A stretch of DNA of 64,000 bases from Nostoc linckia z4 (GCF_002608075.1 NZ_LAHA01000005.1:62001-126000); one strand, 5' to 3'; counted from the first letter of the stretch, positions 18,211-27,071 are shown. Made by a program: numbers and translations. Notes: generated from the letters alone by a model not told the origin.

Positions 18211-18960
18211 TTAGTTTTCTTGTCCGGTTGGTCGGATCAAAATTTCGTTGACATTAACGTGTGGTGGTTGAGTGACAGCATAAACGATCGCAGCAGCGAT
18301 GTCTTCACTTTGCAGAGGTGTGATGGATTTGCGTCGTTCTTGGATACGTTGTTTGCTAACGGGATCGGTAATATGGTCATCAATACCTGTATCAACTAAG
18401 CCAGGTTCGATGATGGTGACGCGAATATTATCCTTGTAGACTTCTTGACGCAGTGCTTCCGAAAGAGCATTTACACCCCATTTGGTGGCGTTGTAAACAC
18501 CTACACCAGCTCGCGCTGTCCGCCCTGCAACCGAGGAAATGTTAACTATATGCCCCGCTTGTTGCTGTTTCAAAATGGGCAAAGCTGCATGAGTCACATA
18601 TAACAACCCTAGAACATTGATATCAAAAGAGCGCCGCCAATCTGCTGGATTTCCGGTCTCAATAGTACCGAGCAAAGCAATACCAGCATTATTAACTACA
18701 ATATCTACCCGACCGAACTCTGCATTGGCCTTGCTCACCAAGTTATTTGCCTGTGTCTCGTCAGTAATATCAGTGACAACAGCTAGTGCCTGACCACCAC
18801 TCGCTTGGATACGTTCTGCCAATGCCTCAAGAAGTTCACCACGCCTAGCAGCCAGAACTACTTTTGCTCCTTCTGCCGCTAAGGCGATGGCCGTCGCTTC
18901 CCCAATTCCCGAAGAAGCACCCGTAATAATTGCTACTTTTTCTTGTAATTTACCAGTCAT
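18211..18960 (-). CDS. Short-chain dehydrogenase/reductase (classical SDR)
   Basis: The 249-residue protein starts with TGASSGIG (residues 13-20), the NAD(P)-binding motif, with NNAG at 90-93, Ser about 142 and Y156-x3-K160 of the catalytic triad. The basic pair near residues 39-40 suggests NADP(H) preference. Its closest general kin are YdfG/serine-dehydrogenase-like or broad-range oxidoreductases acting on small alcohols or aldehydes. The substrate is unknown. It lies 120 bases downstream of the MFS gene in the same direction, with a GGGCATTGGGCAT tandem repeat in between. Confidence 0.92.
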   Translation of the reverse strand: MTGKLQEKVAIITGASSGIGEATAIALAAEGAKVVLAARRGELLEALAERIQASGGQALAVVTDITDETQANNLVSKANAEFGRVDIVVNNAGIALLGTIETGNPADWRRSFDINVLGLLYVTHAALPILKQQQAGHIVNISSVAGRTARAGVGVYNATKWGVNALSEALRQEVYKDNIRVTIIEPGLVDTGIDDHITDPVSKQRIQERRKSITPLQSEDIAAAIVYAVTQPPHVNVNEILIRPTGQEN

Positions 18961-18983
18961 TTGTCATTTTCCTTAGTGATAGT

Positions 18984-19031
18984 GATTGGGCATGGGGCAT
19001 TGGGCATTGGGCATTGGGCATTGGGCATGGG
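18984..19031. repeat. GGGCATTGGGCATTGGGCA tandem repeat
   Basis: Units of TTGGGCA (7 bp) repeat about six times with a few GGGCATGGGG variants. The same repeat occurs at 50928-51002, and its complement is translated inside the kinase gene at about 55903-55920. Confidence 0.9.
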
Positions 19032-19080
19032 GGAGACAAGGGGAATAAATTCTACTGACTTACCAGTCATCAGTCATCAG

Positions 19081-20502
19081 TCATTCCTTCCTTAATCTCA
19101 AAACAGATGCCATTGCTGCCGCACATAGTACTAGGGCGGCAAAACGAAAAGTTCCTTGGAAGCCGATAACGATCGCTTCTGGAGGAGCAACGGATACATC
19201 TGCACCCCCAGCCATAGTGGCGATTAAGCCTCCAAATACTGCCCCAAACAGCGAAACTCCGACGGTGTTACCTGAGGTGCGCGATAAAGACAACAACCCA
19301 GAACCAATTCCCAGCCGCTCGCGAGGCACTGTTCCCATGACGGCGCTGTTGTTGGGGGATTGAAATAAACCCAGTCCTATACCGTAAATAAAATAACGGG
19401 AGATATAGCCTACTTCAGTGATTTGGGCATCAAAGGTGCTAATTCCCAAACAGCCGCCAATCATCAACCCCAACCCAATTGAGCTAATTAATTGAGTGCC
19501 AAAGCGGTCTGCAAGTGTTCCAGCTAAGGGGGCAACGAACCCACTCAGTATGGGGGATACTGCTAGTAGTAGCCCTACTTTTGCTGTGGGATATTGCTTT
19601 ACTCCCTGCAAAAAGAATGGCACGATTAGTAGAGAACCACCAATGACGGTGAAGGCTAGCCAGCCACTGAGCAAACTCATACTCAATTGAAGATTGCGAA
19701 ACAAGTGCAGTTCGAGTAGTGGTTGCTCTATTAGCATTTCAACTACCAAAAAAGTCGTCAAACTAATGGCGGCGATCGCTAGTAATATCAATGCATTAAT
19801 ACTACTAAAACCAAGGCTTTGACCTAGTGTCATACCTAAGCCAAAACTACCCAAAGTCAATAAAGCCAGCATTGCTCCAAAAGGGTCAAATTTCTGTTTA
19901 CCCTCAATGACTACAGAAGGTGGCACTACGCGAGCAACTAAAAAACTAGCTACGATCCCCAGGGGTACATTGACCAAAAATATACTATGCCAGCCCGACC
20001 AACCCAGCAGTAGTCCGCCAGCCGAAGGGCCAAAAGCAATACCCAATGACACCACGCTACCGATGATACCCACAGCCCGACCTCGTTCGGAAGAGGGAAA
20101 AACTTCTGTAATAATTGCCAAACCAAGGCCAGAGATAAACACAGCACCTAATCCTTGGAGTGCCCGAAAGCCGATTAACCACTCGATACCAGGTGCAAGA
20201 CCACACAACAACGAACTGAAAGTGAATAAAATCAGTCCGCCTTGATATAACGACTTCTTGCCCCACATATCCCCCAGCCTGGTTGCTGCCAACACTAAAC
20301 CGGAACTAACCAACTGGTAACTCAATACAACCCATTGAGTTATGGGAAAAGTGGTGTCAAAAGCTTCTACCAATGTGGGTAAAGCAACATTGATAATGCC
20401 CACATCCAAGGTAGACATGAATACCCCAAGTCCTACACCAACTAAAACCCAATTTTTTTGAGAGCTTGACAAAGCCAGAGGTTGTGCTTGCAATTTTGCC
20501 AA
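19081..20502 (-). CDS. MFS drug efflux transporter, DHA2 (14-helix) type
   Basis: The 473-residue protein has about 14 hydrophobic helices. The MFS motif A appears as RLGDMWGKK around residue 77 and motif C-like Gly/Pro-rich stretches (GIAFGPSAGGLLLG) near 155. LDVGIINVALPTL near residue 33 is the D1 motif of the EmrB/QacA (DHA2) family. It would export a hydrophobic or cationic compound by proton antiport across the cytoplasmic membrane. It precedes the SDR gene; the pair may be co-transcribed. The substrate cannot be told. Confidence 0.92.
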   Translation of the reverse strand: MAKLQAQPLALSSSQKNWVLVGVGLGVFMSTLDVGIINVALPTLVEAFDTTFPITQWVVLSYQLVSSGLVLAATRLGDMWGKKSLYQGGLILFTFSSLLCGLAPGIEWLIGFRALQGLGAVFISGLGLAIITEVFPSSERGRAVGIIGSVVSLGIAFGPSAGGLLLGWSGWHSIFLVNVPLGIVASFLVARVVPPSVVIEGKQKFDPFGAMLALLTLGSFGLGMTLGQSLGFSSINALILLAIAAISLTTFLVVEMLIEQPLLELHLFRNLQLSMSLLSGWLAFTVIGGSLLIVPFFLQGVKQYPTAKVGLLLAVSPILSGFVAPLAGTLADRFGTQLISSIGLGLMIGGCLGISTFDAQITEVGYISRYFIYGIGLGLFQSPNNSAVMGTVPRERLGIGSGLLSLSRTSGNTVGVSLFGAVFGGLIATMAGGADVSVAPPEAIVIGFQGTFRFAALVLCAAAMASVLRLRKE

Positions 20503-20585
20503 CTTTTACTTTCCGCCTTTAACTTTACGATTATCAATAGTTTGCATACGTATATTCATTGTAGGTTGTTACCATTACTGCCAAA

Positions 20586-20662
20586 GTTAGGGAACTGCAA
20601 AAATAACACGTGGTGGTTGACTGTTGACCGTTGACGGTTCACAGTTAACAGTTTTTAGTTGT
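20586..20662. repeat. Partial hairpin element (GTTAGGGAACTGCAAAAA family)
   Basis: The left end matches 59791 (GTTAGGGAACTGCAAAAA), followed by a TTGACTGTTGACCGTTGACG/AACCGTCAACGG-type dyad. The right end is degraded. It lies in the gap between the MFS and RluE-like genes, which otherwise holds only AT-rich DNA. Confidence 0.6.
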
Positions 20663-20731
20663 AAGTCTACTAAAATACGTTAAATTGATAGACTTAGTGT
20701 ATTTTATGCTAAAGTTGAAGCCACACAACAT

Positions 20732-21358
20732 TCAACTGACATCAAAATCAGGAATGCGGGAAAAACTTTTTGATTTGCTGAAATTATGCAGAGATTTGAG
20801 TTCTGATATTGTGATGTCCCGCCATTGACCGGGTTGTAAGTCATTTAATTCTAAGTGGGCGATGCTGACCCTAACCAATCGCAAAGTCGGAAACCCCACA
20901 GCCGCAGTCATGCGGCGCACTTGGCGGTTTTTTCCCTCAGTCAAGGTCATTTCCAGCCAAGCTGTTGGTACATTTTTACGAAATCTAATTGGTGGGTTGC
21001 GTTCTGGTAGCTGTGGTTCTGCTGGTAATAGCCTAACTTCTGCTGGCTGAGTGCGGTAATCTTGAATTTCCACACCTGTTTGTAATCTTTTTATGGCCTC
21101 TGCATCGGGAATTCGTTCTACTTGTACCCAATAGGTACGTTTATGAGCAAAACGGGGATGGGCGAGGCGATGTTGCAATTGTCCGTCGCTGGTTAGTAAC
21201 AATAAACCTTCGCTGTCCCAATCTAAGCGTCCCACAGGATAGACATCAGGCACATCAATATAATCTTTGAGAGTGCTATGTGTGGGAGTTTCTTTTGTAA
21301 ATTGACTGAGAACTCCGTATGGTTTGTAAAAAATAATATATCGATGGTGATTGGTCAT
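20732..21358 (-). CDS. rluE: 23S rRNA pseudouridine synthase, RluE/RsuA family
   Basis: The 208-residue protein lacks an N-terminal S4 domain and starts directly in the catalytic domain ([14 protein letters not shown]). It has [16 protein letters not shown] with catalytic D46, then the family phrases [16 protein letters not shown] and GKNRQVRRM. The absence of S4 and the length fit RluE, which modifies a single uridine in 23S rRNA; RsuA/RluB would be longer. It is monocistronic. Downstream, 21359-21540 carries a TTAGTTATTAG repeat and a hairpin built from TAACGCACC / GGTGCGT halves. Confidence 0.9.
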   Translation of the reverse strand: MTNHHRYIIFYKPYGVLSQFTKETPTHSTLKDYIDVPDVYPVGRLDWDSEGLLLLTSDGQLQHRLAHPRFAHKRTYWVQVERIPDAEAIKRLQTGVEIQDYRTQPAEVRLLPAEPQLPERNPPIRFRKNVPTAWLEMTLTEGKNRQVRRMTAAVGFPTLRLVRVSIAHLELNDLQPGQWRDITISELKSLHNFSKSKSFSRIPDFDVS

Positions 21359-21542
21359 TAGTTATTAGTTATTAATTATTTTGTGCGTTCCTTTTATTTT
21401 GTCCAATCACCACTGTGTTGATAGCGATCGCCACTTTCAATAAAATAAATATTACACCTGATTTTACCTAACGCACCATATTATATAGCGGTGCGTCACG
21501 TTTGAGTGTTTAACGCACCCCACTTAAGATTTACTAACCTTA

Positions 21543-21788
21543 CTAAAGATAAAACCAGTTAAAAATAGACCTGGAATAGTCGATTGTATATATTCTATTA
21601 TCGTGGAAGTTAATCCCATGAGAACCAAGGTAATAGGCATTTTCAGCATTATTTATACCACCAGTACCATTAAATAAATTAACATATATATAACCTCCAA
21701 ATACAGCCTGACTTTGAGATAAAGTCAAGTTGTTTATAAATACCTCCAAATCAGTAGGATGGCAATAACAAATTATTATTTTAGCCAT
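21543..21788 (-). CDS. Small leader-type peptide, HDNxIxT/SRSI family (copy A)
   Basis: An 81-residue protein with an N-terminal part (KIIICYCHPTDLEVFINNLT, then LSQSQAVFGG) resembling a peptide leader ending in GG at residues 31-32. The C-terminal part is polar, Asn- and aromatic-rich, ending HDNRIYTIDYSRSIFNWF. It is paralogous to the two products at 27115-27396 and 27411-27665, which share the leader pattern (NLT/HLT, EEA, ILAG) and the tail (HDNNINT, SRSIYN). It lies 154 bases downstream of the ABC ATPase gene in the same direction. I infer a secreted or processed peptide; no known family name. Confidence 0.7.
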   Translation of the reverse strand: MAKIIICYCHPTDLEVFINNLTLSQSQAVFGGYIYVNLFNGTGGINNAENAYYLGSHGINFHDNRIYTIDYSRSIFNWFYL

Positions 21789-21942
21789 TGTTTTAATTTA
21801 TCCATTACAAAAAAATACTTTCGATTTTAAAAATTTATCAACAATAATTTCGGAGTAAGTCGTCAGAATTCAGTATGAATTTGAGTTAACAAACAACACG
21901 AAAAAATATCCAAATTAAATGTGCCACAGCTTATTATTGATA

Positions 21943-22632
21943 TCAGCAGTAAACTTCTTTAACTAGGCGTCCATCTTCTATATAAATGATTCTATCAGAT
22001 ATATCTAAAATTCTATTGTCATGGGTAACCATTAAAATTGCTGAATTTTGCTCTTTAGCTAATAATTGCATGAGATTCACAATATCTCGACCTGATTTAC
22101 TATCTAATGCTGCGGTAGGTTCATCAGCCAGAATTAATTTTGGATGCTTTACTAAAGCACGAGCAATTGCTACTCGTTGCTTTTGACCACCAGAAAGTTC
22201 GCATGGATAGTAATTAGTTCGATTCCCCAATTGAACAGCTTGAAGCATAGCTTCTGCTTTTTTTTCAGCTTCGGAATTAGACATATTATTGTCTAATTCA
22301 AGTAGCATTTGAACATTTTGCTGAGCCGTTAAGAAATTTAGTAAGTTATGGGACTGAAAAATATAGCCAATATGACGACGTATTTCTCCCAATTGTTCAT
22401 TACTAGCGCCATAAAGTTCTTGATTAAGAAATTTTATGCTTCCTTTTTGAATGGAACGTAACCCACCAATTAAACTTAGTAATGTTGTTTTACCCGAACC
22501 TGAAGGGCCAGTCATAGTGACAATTTCGCCATATTTAATATTGAGGTTGATGTTAAATAAAATTTGGCTTTTTAAGATTTGTTTGCCAAAGTAGTGATTG
22601 AGGTTTTTGATGCTAATAATAAAGTCTGACAT
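21943..22632 (-). CDS. devA: ABC transporter ATPase, DevA-type
   Basis: The 229-residue protein has Walker A GPSGSGKTT near residue 40, the Q-loop in IFQSHNLL, signature LSGGQKQRVAIARAL and Walker B LILADEPTAALD, followed by the switch His in VTHDNR. Size and sequence fit the LolD/MacB/DevA group. With the permease and adaptor upstream it makes a DevBCA-type exporter, the family that in heterocysts moves glycolipid with a TolC-like outer-membrane channel. Here it sits among leader-peptide genes, so a peptide substrate is possible. The gap from the permease gene is 67 bases. Confidence 0.93.
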   Translation of the reverse strand: MSDFIISIKNLNHYFGKQILKSQILFNINLNIKYGEIVTMTGPSGSGKTTLLSLIGGLRSIQKGSIKFLNQELYGASNEQLGEIRRHIGYIFQSHNLLNFLTAQQNVQMLLELDNNMSNSEAEKKAEAMLQAVQLGNRTNYYPCELSGGQKQRVAIARALVKHPKLILADEPTAALDSKSGRDIVNLMQLLAKEQNSAILMVTHDNRILDISDRIIYIEDGRLVKEVYC

Positions 22633-22699
22633 AGGTGGTTAAAAGTTGATTATTGACTGCGAACAGTCTTCTATGACATATTTTTTATTGATAAATACC

Positions 22700-23881
22700 T
22701 TACAGATGACTAAAAAAATCTGCTGGATCTATCTTTCGCAATTTTTTTGTAGATATAAACCCAGATGCTAAGCACATTAAAATTATAAAAAACAATACCA
22801 TAGCTGCTTTGTCTAAGCTCATAGTAATTGGTAAATTAGTAACACTTTTGGCTACATCATACAAACCTATAGATATGGCAAACCCAGGTATGTAACCAAA
22901 AGATGCTAAGATTAAAGCCTGTTGAAAAACTACAATGAGTAGATATTGATTTTTAAAACCCATTGCTTTGAGGGTGGCATATTCCACTAAATGACTAGCG
23001 ATATTACTATAAAGAATTTGATAGACGACTACTACACCAACAACAAATACCATAGTCACCATCAATTGAAATACAAATCCAATAGGCGCTCTGAGCGTCC
23101 AATAATTTTTCTCTAAATTAATAAAATCCTGGCGTGTAATCACTATCACGTCTTTAGGTAATTTAGCAGATAAAATAGCCAAAACTTTTTGGGGGTTAGC
23201 ATCGGGTTTGAGATTAATTGAGCCTATATCTACATTTTGTGCTGAACGACCTTCAAATATTTGAAAAAATGTAGAAGCACTCACAATTAAATTGCCATCA
23301 ACTCCAAAGGATGGGCCGAGACTAAATAATCCACCCACTTTTACTTTGTAACCAATTGGTGAAGTATAGTTAAATATTTCCAGCGTCACAGGTTTTCCTA
23401 GTTCAAAATCTTGAGGAATTGGCCCAAATTGTGACCGAGATTTACTATCAAATAAAACTATGTTAGGTAATTGTAATAATTTGTGGTTTTTTTGAATATC
23501 TGGCAATGTTAAAATTTGTTGATTTGGATCGAAACCAAGTACATATATAGGAAACTTTATGCCATTAGTTAAATTTTTTAGTTTAGCAAACTGCATATAT
23601 AAGGGATTAACTGATTCTATGCCGTCGCATCCTAATATTTGATATAAATACCAACGTGGAAAGCTTTGATTGAAAGTCAACGATTGATATTGATTACTGA
23701 TGATAAATAAATCGCCTTTGAGATTGTTATGTAACTGCGTAGCACTAGTGTATAAAGCGTCTTGAAAACCAACTTGGATAAACATCATTACTGCAATAAA
23801 AGCAATTCCAGTGGAAGCCACAAAAAAGCGAGCTTTTTGTCGAGCTAGCTGTAACCAAGCCAGAGATATATTAAGAATCAT
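22700..23881 (-). CDS. devC: ABC exporter permease, DevC-type
   Basis: The 393-residue protein has an N-terminal helix (IAFIAVMMFIQVGF, about 27-40), a large periplasmic domain (about 45-270) and three C-terminal helices (about 275-300, 325-350, 365-385). This is the MacB/FtsX-fold layout. The conserved SLAWLQLARQKARFFVA opening is typical of DevC proteins. It ends in KKLRKIDPADFF, also usual for the family. It lies 45 bases after the adaptor gene, forming a devB-devC-devA operon. Confidence 0.93.
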   Translation of the reverse strand: MILNISLAWLQLARQKARFFVASTGIAFIAVMMFIQVGFQDALYTSATQLHNNLKGDLFIISNQYQSLTFNQSFPRWYLYQILGCDGIESVNPLYMQFAKLKNLTNGIKFPIYVLGFDPNQQILTLPDIQKNHKLLQLPNIVLFDSKSRSQFGPIPQDFELGKPVTLEIFNYTSPIGYKVKVGGLFSLGPSFGVDGNLIVSASTFFQIFEGRSAQNVDIGSINLKPDANPQKVLAILSAKLPKDVIVITRQDFINLEKNYWTLRAPIGFVFQLMVTMVFVVGVVVVYQILYSNIASHLVEYATLKAMGFKNQYLLIVVFQQALILASFGYIPGFAISIGLYDVAKSVTNLPITMSLDKAAMVLFFIILMCLASGFISTKKLRKIDPADFFSHL

Positions 23882-23926
23882 TTGATAAACCTAAAGTGAT
23901 ACACAAATCAACCTCGATCTATAGAT

Positions 23927-25114
23927 TTAAATATCAATGCGTACCTGTACCTGTAAATTAGTAAGAGCGGTGATTTGTTTGTTATCTTTCATATTATTGA
24001 TGCGAATTTTTACCTGAATTACTTTGTTGTCTGTATCGGCTTGCAAATTATTAAACATATTTTGTTGCTCGACTTGCAGACCAATATCTGTGACTGTTCC
24101 TCGTAATTCCTTTGGTAAAGCATCACTAGTAATCACGACTGACTGACCTAGACGTACTTTTTTAATATCAGTTTCATAAACTTCTGCTATTGCATACATC
24201 TGTTGTGTACGACCCAAGTCAGCTATTCCCGCACTACCAATAATTTCTCCAGGACGAGTATTAATTTTCAGAATTTGCCCAGCTATGGGCGATCGCACAG
24301 AACTTAAATCCAATTCAACCTGGGCTTGTTTGACTGAAGCTTTGACACTTTCGACATTAGCTTGTGCTGCTTGCACATCGGTAGAACGCACTTCTGTAAT
24401 ACTTGCAAACTTGGCTTTGGCCTCTATCAACTGCTGTTGAATAGTTTTTACAATTCGATTCTCGGAAGCCTTAGCTTCGTTATACTGCTGTTGAAGAACT
24501 TCGACTCGCAAACGCCTAGTCTCTGACTCAGAAGCAGAAATAGCACCCACTTTGTATAAGTGCTGATAACGCTGATTTTCGCTTTCAGCATTACGCAATT
24601 CTGCTTCTAGGCGAGCAGTTGTAGCTTGTTGTGCAGACATGGCTCCCAACAAATCAGCTTGTAGGCGAGTAATTGTTGCTTGCTGTGCAGATATGTCTCC
24701 AACTTTGGCACCCGCTTTTACTTGATTGAGATTAGCTTGCGCTACTAATACTTGTTTTTGTGCTTTTTCTAAAGCTGCAAGACGTGGATAATAACTATCA
24801 AGAACAGCAATTATTTGTCCCTCATGCACCCAACTTCCTGGTTTAACAAAAAGTTTCCCCACTCGAACGCCGCCTTGAAAATTAGGTGCAGATAAACGAA
24901 TAACTTCTCCTTCAGGTTCCAAAGATCCTAAAGCAGTAACAGCAGTTATTGTGGGAGAATCACTAGGAACAGATGAGTCTAATTTAGAGGTCAACTGAAA
25001 TCGTGAAAAACTGTAGAAAGAAAGTGTAATAGGAACTACAGCCATAGCAGCTGTCAACATTATCAAATACCAATTTACAGGTTTTGTTAATGGCTGCCTT
25101 TGTTTGTATACCAT
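23927..25114 (-). CDS. devB: Membrane-fusion (HlyD-type) adaptor, DevB-type
   Basis: I start at the ATG at 25112-25114, preceded by GGAAAAG at good distance; an in-frame ATG 42 bases upstream is less supported. The roughly 395-residue protein has one N-terminal helix (WYLIMLTAAMAVVPITLSF), a biotinyl-lipoyl half motif (GSLEPEGEVIRL, VHEGQIIAVLD), a long coiled-coil hairpin (about 120-255), the second lipoyl half (SPIAGQILKINTRPGE) and a beta-barrel. It would bridge the inner-membrane exporter to an outer-membrane TolC-like protein; none is encoded here. It is the first gene of the exporter operon. Confidence 0.92.
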   Translation of the reverse strand: MVYKQRQPLTKPVNWYLIMLTAAMAVVPITLSFYSFSRFQLTSKLDSSVPSDSPTITAVTALGSLEPEGEVIRLSAPNFQGGVRVGKLFVKPGSWVHEGQIIAVLDSYYPRLAALEKAQKQVLVAQANLNQVKAGAKVGDISAQQATITRLQADLLGAMSAQQATTARLEAELRNAESENQRYQHLYKVGAISASESETRRLRVEVLQQQYNEAKASENRIVKTIQQQLIEAKAKFASITEVRSTDVQAAQANVESVKASVKQAQVELDLSSVRSPIAGQILKINTRPGEIIGSAGIADLGRTQQMYAIAEVYETDIKKVRLGQSVVITSDALPKELRGTVTDIGLQVEQQNMFNNLQADTDNKVIQVKIRINNMKDNKQITALTNLQVQVRIDI

Positions 25115-25201
25115 AATTATCTTTTCCAAGTTAGTGTGCAAAGCTTTTGCATTCAATCACGCCAACAGTTACAGCAGAATTGAAAAGTCAAACAAATTTG
25201 A

Positions 25202-25321
25202 TATAGCAGTTTTAAATGAGAAAGTGAAATCTTGTGTAGAAGCTGTTGACTGTTAACAGTTCACAGTCAACAATCAACAGTCACCACTGATATTTTTCAC
25301 AACTCAAATAGGATTGCTATA
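25202..25321. repeat. Hairpin (MITE-like) element with TATAGCAATC ends, copy 1
   Basis: Bounded by TATAGCAGT at the left and AGGATTGCTATA at the right, with a TTGACTGTTAACAG / CACAGTCAACAATCAACAG core and AACTCAAATAGGATTGCTAT at the right end. Other copies are at 31341-31447, 58870-58982 and a half copy at 59749-59785. It separates the peptide gene at 25374 from devB. Confidence 0.75.
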
Positions 25322-25373
25322 TCTGGCTTTGTTCCCTAAAATTGATACTTCACTCAGTGAAAATCAAAAATAT

Positions 25374-25637
25374 TTAACTCGCATTAGTCAAACTTACAAC
25401 TTCTGGTGTTCCTATAGGTAACATGATGACGAAATTAATAGTTAATCTTGAAAAATCAATCGTAAATAACTTGTTGCCATCTAAAGAAAAAAGGCTAAGG
25501 CTATTTGAGACGTTATTGATACCATCCTGAATGTTAGCCAAATCAACACCAACAATACCTCCTAATACAGTAGTAGATTTTTCAGAAGATATTTGAGCGA
25601 ATATTTCGTTATTTTCGAGATCGAGAATTTGTAGCAT
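25374..25637 (-). CDS. Leader-type peptide with hybrid tail (P3)
   Basis: The 87-residue protein has a leader MLQILDLENNEIFAQISS, then EKSTTVLGG with the double glycine at 26-27. This is the cyanobacterial bacteriocin-type leader pattern (hydrophobic-acidic start, ELF/EIF, ISxEE, V-GG). The rest contains SLFSLDGNKLFTIDFSRLTI, which resembles the tail motif of the 21543 peptide (HDNRIYTIDYSRSI). It therefore joins the leader of one family to the tail of the other. Its upstream 97 bases closely match those of the gene at 26165. It is the peptide gene closest to devB. Confidence 0.72.
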   Translation of the reverse strand: MLQILDLENNEIFAQISSEKSTTVLGGIVGVDLANIQDGINNVSNSLSLFSLDGNKLFTIDFSRLTINFVIMLPIGTPEVVSLTNAS

Positions 25638-25640
25638 ATT

Positions 25641-25739
25641 GTATAGTTAATAGCATCAAAGTTAAGAGTGAAGTGACGTTGATTCATAGCGAAAAGGTAT
25701 TTACATCGTTTTTAGTCACGGGTAGCATTCAGGTAAATA
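25641..25739 (-). promoter_or_regulatory. Conserved upstream block of peptide gene P3
   Basis: The roughly 97 bases before the start align almost without gaps to 26363-26459 upstream of the other leader peptide. On the plus strand the shared core is GAAAAGGTA, ACAT(T/C)GTTTTTAGTCAC, GCATTCAG(A/G)TAAAT. Such conservation outside the coding part suggests a duplicated promoter and 5' leader. The recognising factor is unknown; the divergent sigma factor at 28672 is a candidate. Confidence 0.5.
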
Positions 25740-25780
25740 TTTTTTAACATTAAATAAAATTCATAACCCAAATCGGAAGA

Positions 25781-25993
25781 TTAAACTTGTGCAAAACTTC
25801 CGGCGGTTGGATTGGCCATTTCTGACATCAGAGAACTAACTCCAAAGGCAATTAACCCAGCAAAAAGTCCGGCGGTGAGTGCGGCGGCTGCAAAGGCATA
25901 GGGAGCAACTTCACAGCCACTAACACTAACAGATTCTTCATTGGAAATTTCGTTAAAAAGTTCGTTATTTTCGATATCGGTAATTTGCAGCAT
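25781..25993 (-). CDS. Bacteriocin-type precursor peptide (P2)
   Basis: The 70-residue product has leader MLQITDIENNELFNEISN, then EESVSVSGC, where the usual second glycine is Cys27. The core is very hydrophobic and Ala/Gly-rich (APYAFAAAALTAGLFAGLIA), ending in a small polar tail. It fits a membrane-active, double-glycine-leader bacteriocin-like precursor. The 5' region differs from its neighbours because a TTGACAGTTGACAGTTCACA-type repeat (26036-26070) lies close upstream. No dedicated C39 peptidase is encoded in the window, so how the leader would be removed is open. Confidence 0.72.
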   Translation of the reverse strand: MLQITDIENNELFNEISNEESVSVSGCEVAPYAFAAAALTAGLFAGLIAFGVSSLMSEMANPTAGSFAQV

Positions 25994-26164
25994 ATTGTGT
26001 ACATCTGCACGCTAAAACAGTATAACTATTGGTGGTTGTTGACAGTTGACAGTTCACAGTCAACAGTCAACTATTAACATCAGAGATTTAATAACACGCC
26101 CACTTGATTCACTTTTAAGAACCGAATAAGGGCGCGTTATGTTCTTCAACTTATGGAAAAAAGC

Positions 26165-26359
26165 TTATTCGAGAGAAGGGTTAATTGCAGTAAATAATAG
26201 TATCGCTTGTACAATTGGGTCTTTAAAAACGCCAGTGGCTATTGCAAGAATACTTGCGACACCAAAGGATTCAAGTCCACCGCCAGTAACGCTAGCAGAT
26301 TCTTCACTGGAAATTTCACTGAGTAGTTTGTTATTTTCGAGATCTATAATTTGCAGCAT
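26165..26359 (-). CDS. Bacteriocin-type precursor peptide (P1)
   Basis: The 64-residue product has leader MLQIIDLENNKLLSEISS, then EESASVTGGG with the double glycine at 26-27. The core is hydrophobic (VASILAIATGVF, IVQAILLFTAINPSLE). The first 26 residues are nearly identical to those of the genes at 25374 and 25781, so the three leaders are paralogous while the cores differ, as in many peptide-export systems. It shares a conserved upstream block with the 25374 gene. Confidence 0.75.
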   Translation of the reverse strand: MLQIIDLENNKLLSEISSEESASVTGGGLESFGVASILAIATGVFKDPIVQAILLFTAINPSLE

Positions 26360-26362
26360 ATT

Positions 26363-26459
26363 GTGTAATTAAGGGCATCAGGGTCAAGGTATAGTGGCAC
26401 TTTTTCACAGTGAAAAGGTACGCACATTGTTTTTAGTCACAGTTCGCATTCAGATAAAT
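26363..26459 (-). promoter_or_regulatory. Conserved upstream block of peptide gene P1
   Basis: This is the partner of the block at 25641-25739, with the same plus-strand cores GTGAAAAGGTA, ACATTGTTTTTAGTCAC and GCATTCAGATAAAT at the same distances from the start codon. It is probably promoter plus untranslated leader; I cannot place -35 and -10 boxes with confidence. Confidence 0.5.
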
Positions 26460-26924
26460 CAGCTATTACGCTTATAAATTACACAATTAGTCATCAGGTT
26501 CGTTGATTGTTAACGATTAACTTTCAATCGTCAACAGCTAACATGAAAAGATGTGCAAGTTAAATGCGTGACAGCATATTCAAGTAAATTGTTTGCTGAT
26601 AGCCAAACTTCTTTGTTTGTGAACTGTTCCTATTATCTTTAACGAACACTCAATGCAAAATATTCCATCAGTTCGCCAAATTGGCATCAGCTTATTGAGT
26701 ATGTGATGTCGATTTTGGATTAAAAGCCTTTGCTACAAAGCTGTTCTAACAACTTCAAACAATACTTCCTGTGTAAATTGAGTGTTATATGACAAATAAT
26801 TTCTCAGATAATTGCTAATTTAGGAATATTTTCCATTCGATATTCGTTAAAGAAAATAAGAACGGAAGAAATAGACATCATTAAATTCATAGATAAATTT
26901 AGTTTGGATTGATTAAAGCCTGAC
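26460..26924. other. AT-rich gap inside the peptide cluster
   Basis: Contains a TTGATTGTTAACGATTAAC/CAATCGTCAACAG dyad (26506-26542) and otherwise non-repeated AT-rich DNA. No frame of convincing length or composition is seen on either strand. Confidence 0.4.
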
Positions 26925-27071
26925 CTAAGATTTTTTGATATCGATTTCTGCCGTGACTAACTCCTGAATACTTGCTTTATCAACCTCAGTGAATTCACTG
27001 GGGATTTTTATTTTTATTTTTGTATTTATAAAATATACAAAACCGGATTTATCACTTGTAATAAATCCGGT
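26925..27071 (-). pseudogene. Possible remnant of a coding gene (C-terminal end only)
   Basis: On the minus strand an open stretch of about 47 codons reads with protein-like composition, including FVYFINTKIKIKIPSEF and TEVDKASIQELVTAEIDIKK before a TAG. There is no ATG, GTG or TTG in frame after the preceding TGA. It may be the 3' end of a decayed gene in the peptide cluster, or chance. The same DNA also forms hairpins at 26984-27003 and 27041-27072. Confidence 0.3.

Noticed and set aside
26984..27003. Plus-strand terminator for an unknown RNA
   Set aside because: CCTCAGTGAATTCACTGGGG followed by T-rich DNA looks like a terminator, but no upstream plus-strand gene or RNA supports it and the palindrome has no loop bases.
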